Shown in pieces: positions 15,572-25,680 of a stretch of DNA of 64,000 nt. Position numbers and translations under genes: made by a program. The stretch is from Salvelinus alpinus (taxonomy: Eukaryota; Chordata; Actinopteri; Salmoniformes; Salmonidae). The stretch covers positions 31,993,106-32,057,105 of the forward strand of contig NC_092100.1 of assembly GCF_045679555.1 (NCBI RefSeq), read 5' to 3'. Under the pieces are notes generated by a model. That model saw nothing but the letters and a program-made list of their open reading frames with translations, ran no database searches and was not told the origin of the DNA. The number at the start of each line of letters is the position of its first letter. The first letter of the stretch is position 1.

Positions 15572-15693
15572 TTCTTGGACCGACTCTCTTCTCTGTATAC
15601 ATCAATGATGTCGCTCTTGCTGCTGGTGAGTCTCTGATCCACCTCTACGCAGACGACACTATTCTGTATACTTCTGGCCCTTCTTTTGACACT

Positions 15694-16491
15694 GTGTTAA
15701 CAACCCTCCAGGCGAGCTTCAATGCCATACAACTCTCCTTCCGTGGCCTCCAATTGCTCTTAAATACAAGTAAAACTAAATGCATGCTCTTCAACCGATC
15801 GCTGCCTGCACCTGCCCGCCTGTCCAACATCACTACTCTGGACGGCTCTGACTTAGAATATGTGGACAACTACAAATACCTAGGTGTCTGGTTAGACTGT
15901 AAACTCTCCTTCCAGACTCACATCAAACATCTCCAATCCAAAGTTAAATCTAGAATTGGCTTCCTATTCCGCAACAAAGCATCCTTCACTCATGCTGCCA
16001 AACATACCCTCGTAAAACTGACCATCCTACCAATCCTTGACTTCGGTGATGTCATTTACAAAATAGCCTCCAAAACCCTACTCAATAAATTGGATGCAGT
16101 CTATCACAGTGCCATCCGTTTTGTCACCAAAGCCCCATATACTACCCACCACTGCGACCTGTACACTCTCGTTGGCTGGCCCTCGCTTCATACTCGTCGC
16201 CAAACCCACTGGCTCCAGGTCATCTACAAAACCCTGCTAGGTAAAGTCCCCCCTTATCTCAGCTCGCTGGTCACCATAGCAGCACCTACCTGTAGCACGC
16301 GCTCCAGCAGGTATATCTCTCTGGTCACCCCCAAAACCAATTCTTCCTTTGGCCGCCTCTCCTTACAGTTCTCTGCTGCCAATGACTGGAACGAACTACA
16401 AAAATCTCTGAAACTGGAAACACTTATCTCCCTCACTAGCTTTAAGCACCAGCTGTCAGAGCAGCTCATAGATTACTGCACCTGTACATAG
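15694..16491 (+). pseudogene. LINE reverse transcriptase C-terminal part, open 265 codons
   Basis: Reverse transcriptase thumb and C-terminal region of the Jockey-type LINE. It begins just downstream of the catalytic YADD (encoded near 15640-15660 in another frame, implying a frameshift near 15690). Visible features are [35 protein letters not shown] and a C-terminus ending in a DYCTCT motif before a TAG. The annotated methionine is only the first one in frame and is not a real start. Confidence 0.8.
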
Positions 16492-16915
16492 CCCATCTAT
16501 AATTTAGCCCAAACAACTACCTCTTTACCTACTGTATTTATTTATTTTGCTCCTTTGCACCCCTTTATTTCTATCTCTACTTTGCACCTACTTCCACTGC
16601 AAACCAACCATTCCAGTGTTTTTTTTTAACTTGCTATATTGTATTTACTTCGCCACCATGGCCTTTTTTTATTTATTTATTTATATATATATTTTATTTG
16701 CCTTCACCTCCCTTACCTCACCTCACTTGCTCACATTGTATATAGACTTATTTTTCACTGTATTATTGACTGTATGTTTGTTTTACTCCATGTGTAACTA
16801 TGTGTTGTTGTGTGTGTCGAACTGCTTTGCTTTATCTTGGCCAGGTCGCAATTGTAAATGAGAACGTGTTCTCAATTTGCCTACCTGGTTAAATAAAGGT
16901 GAAATAAAAAATATA

Positions 16916-17037
16916 AAAAAATATTGGATGGGAATTATAGTGAGCAGGCTGTCATTGGAAGTCAGAAACGTAGTTGTGCAACTAGAAAGATATAACACAT
17001 GCATACATCTACCATTATGAGCAAAACAAATTTAAAA
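16916..17037. other. Short spacer without recognised content
   Basis: AT-rich sequence between the tail of the Jockey-type LINE and the Tc1 relic. Nothing recognised. Confidence 0.4.
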
Positions 17038-17573
17038 CACTGAGTATACAAACATTAAGAACACCCAACCTGTATCCCGGCACATTGACTCTGTACCGGT
17101 ACCCCCTGTATATAGCCTCGTTATTGTTATACACATTTGTTGTGTTACTTTTTGATTGATTTAATCATTTTTACTTTATTTTGTAAATATTTTATTAACT
17201 CTTTCTTGAACTGCATTGTTGGTTAAGGGCTTGTAAGTAAGCATTTCACAGTAACATCTACACATGTTGTATTCGGCGCATGTGACAAATCAAATTTGAT
17301 TTGCTCTTTCCATTACAGACTGACCGACCAGGTGAATGCTATGATCCATTATTGATGTCACTTGTTAAATCCACTTCAATCAGTGTAGATGAAGGGGGGA
17401 GACAGGTTAAAGAAGGATTGTGGGAAGCATTGGCATCAACATGGGCCAGCTTCCCTGTGGAACGCTTGACACCTTGTAGAGTCCATGCCCCGATGAATTG
17501 AGGCTGTTCTGAGGGCAAAAGGGGGTGCAACTCAATATTAGGAAGTTGTTCCTAATGTTTGGTATACTCAATG
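17038..17573 (+). mobile_element. Tc1-like relic, internally deleted, with a LINE tail inside
   Basis: The ends are CACTGAGTATACAAACATTAA at the left and its complement (TTTGGTATACTCAATG) at the right, the terminal inverted repeats also seen at 45527-46042. Between them the transposase region is mostly deleted: GAAGGATT jumps straight to GTGGGAAGCATTGG. A LINE 3' end (17073-17304) interrupts the left part right after AAGAACACC. Confidence 0.8.
17073..17304 (+). mobile_element. RSg-1-like LINE 3' end inserted in a Tc1 relic
   Basis: Only the last 230 bp of the LINE is present (CATTGACTCTGTACCGGTAC, TGTATATAGCCTCGTTATTG, GTATTCGGCGCATGTGACAA) with an AAATTTGATTT tail, a typical severely 5'-truncated insertion. 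The Tc1 sequence resumes immediately after (GCTCTTTCCATTACAGACTG). Confidence 0.8.
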
Positions 17574-18618
17574 TATGAGAGCTCTCTTGCTTGTGTTGAG
17601 AATCAGAGAATACTGAACACTTCATTTGAACTTGATCAGGAGGGCCGCAATGTCCACGTGCTGAAGCAATGTTGAAGCAATGACCACGTGTAGAGGAGAG
17701 AAGTGACAGAGAGGAGTAAGAGAGGCAGAGGACGTGATTTAACCTCATGATGACTTGCCCAAAGACTGATGACATCCAAGCTGTTCCATATCTAGGCTTT
17801 CCACAATATCACTTTCATCAGTGTGGGAGTTTTGACAGAAACCGATAGTCCAAATCAGAGTTACAAGTTGGATAATTTTCTTTAGGATTTACAGTTTTAA
17901 AATAACTTTCAGAAAACAGTATGTAAGATTTCTGGATAGCGTTATCTATAGTTTCTGTGTTATACTTCTAAAGCCGTATGGTTATGCTTCAAATCAAAGC
18001 TCATAAACTATATTAGATGCACACAAGCACCATTGTCAATCCAAATGTAGAGGAGAAAATGAAAGAGAACCTTTGTATTTAACCAAGAAGCTGTACCATT
18101 GAGAAATTGCTGCATGGTTTGTCATATTGGATCCTCTGCTCAGCTGAGGTGTGGCAACATCGCCTAGTGAGAAGCAAGGAATCAGCAGCGGCCGGCCTGG
18201 AACACACAAGTGAAATTTGATAACTAGCATGCGATTAACAAAGTTAGCTGGAATACACAGGAGGACCTTAGCTAAGTGTCATGTGAAAACAAACGGTAAA
18301 TGACACTCATGTCAATAAAGTATGGGAAAAAATTGCAGGCAAACTGGGATAGAGCGCATGGGTTTGTCTGTATTGGGTTTAGATCCTCTGCTAATCTGAC
18401 ACCACATTTAACTCACATCCACTATTACAGCTATGTCATTGTGATGTAGGCCTACATCTGACACACCACTGGTGTCATCATGCACATCCAGCATCACAGT
18501 TGTCATGACGTGGCCCTTTCTGGGTGTAGATCGTGGCTTCCCCCTCTCTGACTCCTACACCCAGGTGCTGTTATCTCAGGTCGTAAATTCTTGGCGGAGA
18601 CTCTCCTCTCTCTCCTGT
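17574..18618. other. Unassigned intergenic DNA
   Basis: No exon or RNA gene recognised. The stretch 18500-18618 (TGTCATGACGTGGCCC..., CTCTCCTCTCTCTCCTG) looks like a fragment of another dispersed repeat, and it directly replaces the missing 3' end of the LINE that follows. Confidence 0.4.
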
Positions 18619-18669
18619 TAAGTGAACAATAGGTAAGTAAAGAAATAAAACAGTAAAAAAGACAGGCTA

Positions 18670-20258
18670 CAGTGGGACAAAAAAGTATTTAGTCAGCCAC
18701 CAATTGTGCAAGTTCTCCCACTTAAAAAGATGAGGCCTGTAATTTTCACCATAGGTACACTTCATTTATGACAGACAAAATGAGAAAAAATAATCCAGAA
18801 AATCACATTGTAGGATTTTTTATGAATTTATTTGCAAATTATGGTGGAAAATAAGTATTTGGTCACCTACAAACAAGCAAGATTTCTGGCTCTCACAGAC
18901 CTGTAACTTCTTCTTTAAGAGTCTCCGCTGTCCTCCACTCGTTACCTGTATTAATGGCACCTGTTTGATCTTGTTATCAGTATAAAAGACACCTGTCCAC
19001 AACCTCAAACAGTCACACTCCAAACTCCACTATGGCCAAGACCAAAGAGCTGTCAAAGGACACCAGAAACAAAATTGTAGACCTGCACCAGGCTGGGAAG
19101 ACTGAATCTGGAATAGGTAAGCAGCTTGGTTTGAAGAAATCAACTGTGGGAGCAATTATTAGGAAATGGAAGACATACAAGACCACTGATAATCTCCCTC
19201 GATCTGGGGCTCCACGCAAGATCTCACCCCGTGGGGTCAAAATGATCACAAGAACGGTGAGCAAAAATCCCAGAACCACACGGGGGGACCTAGTGAATGA
19301 CCTGCAGAGAGCTGGGACCAAAGTAACAAAGCCTACCATCAGTAACACACTACGCCGCCTGGGACTCAAATCCTGCAGTGCCAGACGTGTCCCCCTGCTT
19401 AAGCCAGTACATGTCCAGGCCCGTCTGAAGTTTGCTAGAGAGCATTTGGATGATCCAGAAGAAGATTGGGAGAATGTCATATGGTCAGATGAAACCAAAA
19501 TATAACTTTTTTAAACTCAACTCGTCGTGTTTGGAGGACAAAGAATGCTGAGTTGCATCCAAAGAACACCATACCTACTGTGAAACATGGGGGTGGCAAC
19601 ATCATGCTTTGGGTCTGTTTTTCTGCAAAGGGACCAGGACGACTGATCCGTGTAAAGGAAAGAATGAATGGGGCCATGTATCGTGAGATTTTGAGTGAAA
19701 ACCTCCTTCCATCAGCGAGGGCATTGAAGAAGAAACGTGGCTGGGTCTTTCAGCATGACAATGATCCCAAACACACCGCCCGGGCAACGAAGGAGTGGCT
19801 TCGTAAGAAGCATTTCAAGGTCCTGGAGTGGCCTAGCCAGTCTCCAGATCTCAACCCCATAGAAAATCTTTGGAGGGAGTTGAAAGTCCGTGTTGCCCAG
19901 CAACAGCCCCAAAACATCACTGCTCTAGAGGAGATCTGCATGGAGGAATGGGCCAAAATACCAGCAACAGTGTGTGAAAACCTTGTGAAGACTTACAGAA
20001 AACGTTTGACCTCTGTCATTGCCAACAAAGGGTATATAACAAAGTATTGAGATAAACTTTTGTTATTGACCAAATACTTATTTTCCACCATAATTTGCAA
20101 ATAAATTCATTAAAAATCCTACAATGTGATTTTCTGGATTTTTCTTTCTCATTTTGTCTGTCATAGTTGAAGTGTACCTATGATGAAAATTACAGGCCTC
20201 TTTTAAGTGGGAGAACTTGCACAATTGGTGGCTGACTAAATACTTTTTTGCCCCACTG
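18670..20258 (+). mobile_element. Tc1-like DNA transposon (1589 bp) inserted in a LINE
   Basis: A complete cut-and-paste element. The terminal inverted repeats begin CAGTGGGACAAAAAAGTATT and end in the complement (TACTTTTTTGCCCCACTG). It is flanked by TA on both sides (18668-18669, 20259-20260). Removing the element and one TA restores the LINE sequence GACAGGCTATATACAGTAG found intact in the copy near 6730. A second internal repeat (TAATTTGCAAATAAATTCAT type) occurs near both ends. The transposase frame inside is broken. Confidence 0.93.
19032..20050 (+). pseudogene. Tc1-family transposase, broken by a stop
   Basis: DD34E transposase. The start ATG at 19032 begins [18 protein letters not shown]. 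Two helix-turn-helix segments ([20 protein letters not shown] and [11 protein letters not shown]) form the DNA-binding paired-like domain. The catalytic residues are in WSDETK (about residue 153), QHDNDPKH and [14 protein letters not shown]. Reading stops at 19503-19505, where AAAATATAAC replaces the usual coding sequence, and resumes in frame from 19553 to 20050. About 330 codons would be expected. The copy cannot make full-length enzyme but could serve as a substrate if its ends are intact. Confidence 0.92.
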
Positions 20259-21215
20259 TATATACAGTAGCGAGGCTGTAAATGTAGCGAGGCTACATAC
20301 AGACATCGGTTAGTCAGGCTGATTGAGGTAGTACTATGTACATGAATGTATAGTTAAAGTGACTATGCATATATGATGAACAGAGAGTAGCAGCAGCGTA
20401 AAAAGAGGGGTTGGGGGGGGGGGCACACAATGCAAATAGTCTGGGTAGGCATTTGATTACCTGTTCAGGAGTCTTATGGCTTGGGGGTAACAACTGTTGA
20501 GAAGCCTTTTTGTCCTAGACTTGGCACTCCGGTACCGCTTGCCATGCGGTAGTAGAGAGAACAGTCTATTACTGGGGTGGCGGGGTCTTTGACAAATTTT
20601 AGGGCCTTCCTCTGACACCGCCTGGTGTAGAGGTCCTGGATGGCAGGCAGCTTAGCCCCAGTGATGTACTGAGCCGTACGCACTACCCTCTGTAGTGCCT
20701 TGCGGTCAGAGGCTGAGCAATTGCCGTACCAGGCAGTGATGCAACCAGTCAGGATGCTCTCGATGTTGCAGCTGTAGAACCTGTTGAGGATCTCAGGACC
20801 CATGCCAAATCTTTTTAGTTTCCTGAGGGGGAATAGGCTTTGTTGTGCCCTCTTCACGACTGTCTTGGTGTGTTTGGACCATTCTAGTTTGTTGTTGATG
20901 TGGACACCAAAGAACTTGAAGCTCTCAACCTGCTCCACTACAGCCCCGTCGATGAGAATGGGGGCGTGCTCAGTCCTCCTTTTCCTGTAGTCCACAATCA
21001 TCTCCTTTGTCTTGGTTACGTTGAGGGATAGGTTGTTATTCTGGCACCACCCAGCCAGGTCTCTGATCTCCCTATAGGCTGTCTCGTCGTTGTCGGTGAG
21101 CAGGCCTACCACTGTTGTGTCGTCTGCAAACTTAATGATGGTGTTGGAGTCGTGCCTGGCCATGCAGTCATGGGTGAACAGGGAGTACAGGAGGGGACTG
21201 AGCATACAGAGAGAG

Positions 21216-22623
21216 AATAGAGAGAGAACAAGAGAATACAGAGAGAGAACAAGGGATTTCACTTGGCCGAACTCCTAAATCCCCAAAATGGGAGAATTAA
21301 ACTATATGTCCACTTGTGAGAATGTGGAAAGGGTCCATGGACACTTAAGGGACGGGTATGATGAGTGTGTTTCATTTGGTGACCTCATGGAGGACAGGAA
21401 ACACACAACTATATGCCTGAATGTGTACATTTCTCAATTATGGGGTTTGCATCTAATTCTTGTATAAAATGAATGAGTAAAGATGAAACTATTTGTTAAA
21501 TGATGTAATGTGATGTTAACCTTTAGAATGAGAGAATTGTTTTCCCTGTAAAGTTTAACTAAGTCATTGGCCACGCCCCTGTGAGCACAGACATGATCAG
21601 GCATCATAGAACCGCCCTTTTCTATTGTTACGAATAAAACCCCCTCCTGAGGAAATCCTCTTCAGACTAAGCAAACCCCCAGCGTGAGCTGTGGTTGCAA
21701 TGGTTGAGTACCAAGACTACAAAACCATACCACGTGGCGCATTGGCTACACGGCTGGAACTGGTTAAACTCTGAGACTATCGATCCCTACAGAATAAGAG
21801 CAAATCTTAGATATTAATTACTAGTCTGCAGCTAGAAATTATGTAAACCTGGCATGCGAATACCGACAACCGCCGAAACATCTACTCTAAGAACAATGGG
21901 CGCCTGACGTACCCATTACAATAGACACTATCAGGAGCTGCCGATAGAGCTAACACCATAAGTAACCAGAGACTCTCTGATGAACTGACTCTCCTGCAGA
22001 CGGACTGACGATTCCAACAGAGAAGACAACGACATATGGGCATAAATATATTGATTGCAATTATTCCCGAATGAGCGAGCGTTCATCTGCAAAGGATTAG
22101 CATTTCAATGAATATAATTACCCACTCTGTGTCGTGATCCATTTTGTCTTTCCCGCTCCTTTATCAGTCCACACCCCCTTTTCTTTGTATACCAAGCTAT
22201 CATATCGGTTTAGCCCACTAGGGGATCTTCCCTATCATTGTTAGTAACCAATATCTACTGTTTGTTATGCATTTCTGTGATTATTTAGTTAGTTAGTAAA
22301 TAAATGATTAAGCCAATCGGTGTATGGATGATTCATAGTTTAGGCTGGGTTTGTGCAGATAACCAAGAATTCTACGACGTTTGAAATGAGACTAACGTAA
22401 GGTAAAGAATAATTCATTAATAGAAGACTAATTGATCAGATATTAAAATATCTGAAGTTATATTTGGAAAATTAGAATTTTTGTAATCTGAAGATTTTCC
22501 GTGGTGCCCCAACTTCCTAGTTAATTACATTTACAGGATTAGTTTAATCACATAATAATAATTACAGAGAATTGATTTGATAAAATAACAGTCTTCACCT
22601 TTAATGATACTAAAGACACAACA
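21216..22623 (+). mobile_element. LTR-like segment related to the solo LTR at 53824
   Basis: The right half (22140-22623) aligns with 54890-55342: TTTCCCGCTC, then GTGATTATTTAGTTAG...AAATAAATGATTAAGCC, GATAACCAAGAATTCTACG, GTGGTGCCCCAACTTCC, and a terminus AAAGACACAACA compared with AAAGACACGACA. The left boundary could not be set; sequence up to 21250 is still simple AGAGAGAACA-type repeat after the LINE. No coding sequence is visible. Interpreted as a diverged retroviral-type LTR, without internal genes. Confidence 0.6.
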
Positions 22624-23429
22624 CATTGATATTGCTGTGACCAACATCATCATCAACAAGTACCTCAACGATGTTACGTACACATTAAGTGTGATCATGC
22701 CGCAGATGCTTTCACATTATCAGCGTTGCCACTTACCTCTGTACTTACTTTATTCCTTGATCTTTCCCTGGGGCATTGTGACCACTTTTGAAAACAATCA
22801 GGGGAGAAATTACTGGGCACAGCAGAAGCAGTGAGGCTGACCTTTCCCTTGTCATCATCCCAAAAACACTAATCTTTAAAGTGATGGGCAGAGACGAGAG
22901 TGTTGGGTTGGTTTCCAATTCATCCTCCTGTCCCTTGCTACCCACTCCTGTAGCCTGGGCTTGTCATGAAATGGAACCTGTGGAAAAAGGTCATGCATTT
23001 AATAGTAGGATCAGTCTTAGTCAAGTGGAAATGACAAATATACTAATCAGTTGTTAAACGTTGCACAAATAAAGTAAGCCAACATCCTGAGTGACAAATT
23101 AAACACAGTGAAATGGTTTCCAGTAAAAGTTCAATAATGTGTCTTTGTACATTTAAATATTAAAACCATTAAAAGAGATTAGAGACCTATGAAGCAACCA
23201 TTACACTTCCAATAGATGGCCTAATTCAGGGGTTCTTAAACATTTCCTGCACACGACTCCAAATTACACTAGAAAATGCAGTGGTCCCGACTTGGAGAAA
23301 TTATACTCCCTAGTTAACGCTGTATGTTCATACGCACTGTGACTTATGTTCCATGCCTGCAGTACAGTTGATAACCATTGCTATAAATGCAAAAAATTAA
23401 ATATTACTGAAACATATCACTTGTTGGCC
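22624..23429. other. Unassigned intergenic DNA
   Basis: No recognisable exon or repeat. Short open frames at 22604-22834 and 22788-23057 lack domain character. Confidence 0.4.
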
Positions 23430-24800
23430 TACCCTTCTGTAATGGTACAGATCTACTACTCACACCACTCCTCTTAGGATCCCTCCACTTTCTTCACTGC
23501 ATCAGCATATGACAACTCCTGCACTACTCGAACCCTGGAAAACTCAACGCAAGGGACATTTCTGATCCCCAGCCCCACGGGCACCCCTAAAATTAACACA
23601 TACCACTACTTTCCTCAATGCTACACATTTCTTTGTCTCATGCCCTTCTCCACACCTTGGAACCCCCTCCTGCACACTTCTACCACATGCCCATAAGCTT
23701 GACACCTGTAACAATGTCATGTATTCGGTACAAAAGCTCGTACAGGATAACTTATATATCCTAACATCACTTTGTCGGGCAAAAACAACATCAAAACTTA
23801 AAACAGACAATGACTTCTGTTTCACCACTCTCGCAACCCTTTCTGCATCACACCCAGCGACGAGCATTACAAACACCGGGAATGTTCCCCTTTAGTTTGT
23901 CAACTTTTACATTTACTGCTACCCCAGTAATCACTCCTTTCAATGGCACCCTTTTCTTGATAGCGAAACAATTCACAATTCTTGCCCCCATTCGTTTAAC
24001 ACCGAGCACCTTCTCCATCTGACCAGCAGAAACACAAACAATTATCACAACACCACTTCTGGTTACCCTCACCGATTCCACAGCACCCAATTCTGTTTTC
24101 ACCCACCCTGAAACCAAAAATGGATCAGCCAAAAGGCAAGGGTCCACTTTTTCCAAAAACTTCACTCCTACTGTCACATCTTTATCCTGACCCGCAATGC
24201 AAGCCTCGGGCTCTGAGAACTTCACCACACCTACCTCCGATACTTCGCCCTCATTCACTTCCATTTCTCCACCGGTCTTCAGCTCACTCAGTTTACGCTT
24301 TCTACCATTCTTCTTTAACAAAACATATCGCTTTTTCCAAGTATACATCTCCTTAAGTAATACTGCACTTCGCCTGACATATCTTGTTCTTGCTTTCTCA
24401 AGGGACACCATTTAACCGGCTGTCACAATCTCCGTACAATCAGCACGAACGCCTCGGGATGTAGCGGTCAACAGTGCATCCCACTTATAATGCAGCTGCT
24501 TCGTCTTGATGATATTCTTTACCAACAGCTACCGCGACACCTTTCAATTTCAAACAAGCGCGCTCTCCGTCTTCCTTCTCTGACGTGCCCCTTCAACGTC
24601 CAAACCCATTGCCTCTGCCTGATGACTTCTTCGGTGGGGTTTATCGGCGGTTGGCATCCAACGTTATGGTGCATTACCGCCACCAACTGTACTGGAGTGT
24701 GGGCCAGAGAAAGGGAGAAACTGAATCCTACCTGCCGGCCCCGTTGCTCTTAATAAAGATAACATATTTGAGACTATATCTAATGACATTCTACTCAATA
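23430..24800 (-). mobile_element. 5' part of an I/Nimb-like LINE, with ORF1
   Basis: On the - strand, a leader (24800-24412) precedes an open frame 24411-23848 (187 codons starting MVSLEKARTRYVRRSAV). It continues in another frame to about 23544. The second piece ends in a cysteine/histidine-rich stretch (GVPRCGEGHETKKC, then VCVNFRGARGAGDQKCP), a damaged CCHC zinc-knuckle pattern typical of LINE ORF1 nucleic-acid-binding proteins. Clade name from memory. Confidence 0.65.
23544..24411 (-). pseudogene. LINE ORF1 gag-like protein, frameshifted
   Basis: Nucleic-acid-binding protein of an I-type LINE. The N-terminal 187 codons are open, with a VSGWVKTELGAVESVRVTRS segment that I take as an RNA-binding core. 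A frame change near 23850 leads to the zinc-knuckle region, where the first knuckle has lost cysteines (LQVSSLWACGRSVQ) and the second (CGEGHETKKC) is better kept. Inactive by these changes. Confidence 0.6.
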
Positions 24801-24816
24801 TACTCTTCAAACTAAT

Positions 24817-25680
24817 TTATTGTATCCCCTTCTCCCTCATACTAGATCTCAGCCCCTCTCTTTCCCTCTGATACTGCCCACACTGTAGCAATACACGCAC
24901 CACTGTCTCCTGGCAAAAATCACACTTTCCCATTGGATGCTTCCCTATCACATTTAAGGACTTATTCAACTGGCTGTGCCCCACCCTTAATCTTGTAAAA
25001 ATAGCCTCCCTTCGTGTCCCTTCCATCCTCCCCGACTTTCCTCTGTACTTAAAATAAATGCCTGCCCTTAGTATCTCTATTCCACTGCTCCTACCATCTC
25101 TGCACCATGACTGTCCATATCAGGCTTTCTGCCTCTGCCTTGCTCATTGAAATTACATCAACATTCCCACTTCTAAGAGCTTGTTTAGCCAGTAAATCAA
25201 CTGCCTCGTTCCCCTCTACCCCCACATGTGCTGGGACCCAAGTAAATCTTATCTCTAATCATCTATCTAATCCTGCCATGGGTTTGTAGGGAAGGGGGAT
25301 ACCTAATCAGTTGTACAACTGAATGCATTCAACTGAAATCTGTCTTCCACATTTAACCCAACCCCTCTGAATCAGAGAGGTGCGGGGGGCTGCGATAATC
25401 AACATCCACATCTTCGGTGCCTGGGGAACAGGGGCAGAACAACCGATGTTTACCTTGTCAGTTCAGGGATTCGATCCAGCAGCCTTTCGGTTACTGGCCC
25501 AATGCTCTAACCACTAGGCTACCTGCACTTCATAAAGCAGAGCTTGTCTGTTACATGACCCAAAGGACTGGAGACTCATTAACACTGCCCACGAATCAGA
25601 GCAAATAACTACTCTGTATTAACTTCCTCCACCCACTGCAAGGCCAACAGTATGGCCATCAGCTCTGCCATATATACAAA
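24817..25680 (-). mobile_element. 3' part of an I-type LINE, RNase H region
   Basis: Minus-strand sequence 25680-25533 encodes an AELMAILLALQWVEE motif of RNase H with a stop just after. Sequence 25270-25080 is the continuing RNase H region. The frame 25026-24817 encodes a C-terminal zinc-finger-like tail (CDFCQETVVRVLLQCGQY). A SINE at 25277-25532 splits it. It lies upstream, on the same strand, of the ORF1 fragment at 24411, so two elements are joined end to start. Confidence 0.6.
25277..25532 (-). mobile_element. tRNA-derived SINE (HpaI-like), inserted in LINE
   Basis: Read on the - strand it starts near 25532 with GCAGGTAGCCTAGTGGTTAG (A box region). It has a B box GGATCGAATCCC at 25466-25477, then a body containing GGTTGGGTTAAATGTGGAAG. 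This is the layout of a salmonid tRNA-derived SINE. The 3' end near 25277 carries no clear A-tail. Confidence 0.8.

Larger units (their letters stand above)
14001..16915 (+). mobile_element. Jockey-type LINE copy, 5'-truncated and interrupted
   Basis: A + strand relative of the 8958-12195 LINE. It starts at about 14001 with the sequence for MGVPQ (TGGGGGTGCCACAGAG...), breaks after 14052, and resumes at 15572 (CTTGGACCGACTC, the [12 protein letters not shown] region). It then runs through [10 protein letters not shown], the thumb and the 3' UTR to an AAATAAAGGTGAAATAAA tail. The junctions join exactly when the intervening 1.5 kb is removed, leaving a TTCTT direct repeat. The 3' part is one of the least damaged LINE coding stretches in the window. 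Confidence 0.85.
18619..21210 (-). mobile_element. RSg-1-like LINE, 3' end missing, split by a Tc1
   Basis: The - strand LINE is present at 20261-21210 and 18619-18669, the parts being separated by a complete Tc1 element. An open frame at 21262-20474 covers the FADD motif, NNLSLNVTKTKEM, the FKFFGVHI thumb and the C-terminal region. The tail that normally ends in TTTGATTTGATT is absent: sequence stops at TTAAGTGAACAATAGG (18619). Loss of a LINE 3' end is unusual, because insertion starts from that end, so a later deletion is inferred. Confidence 0.85.

Noticed and set aside
23810-24415. Plus-strand open frames opposite the LINE ORF1
   Set aside because: Shadows of the GC-rich - strand LINE frame; no domain and no splice or start support.
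25455-25532. Possible tRNA gene (good B box, GGTTAGAGC-like A box)
   Set aside because: The tRNA-like head continues into a SINE body; no full cloverleaf or terminator, and the arrangement is that of salmonid SINEs.
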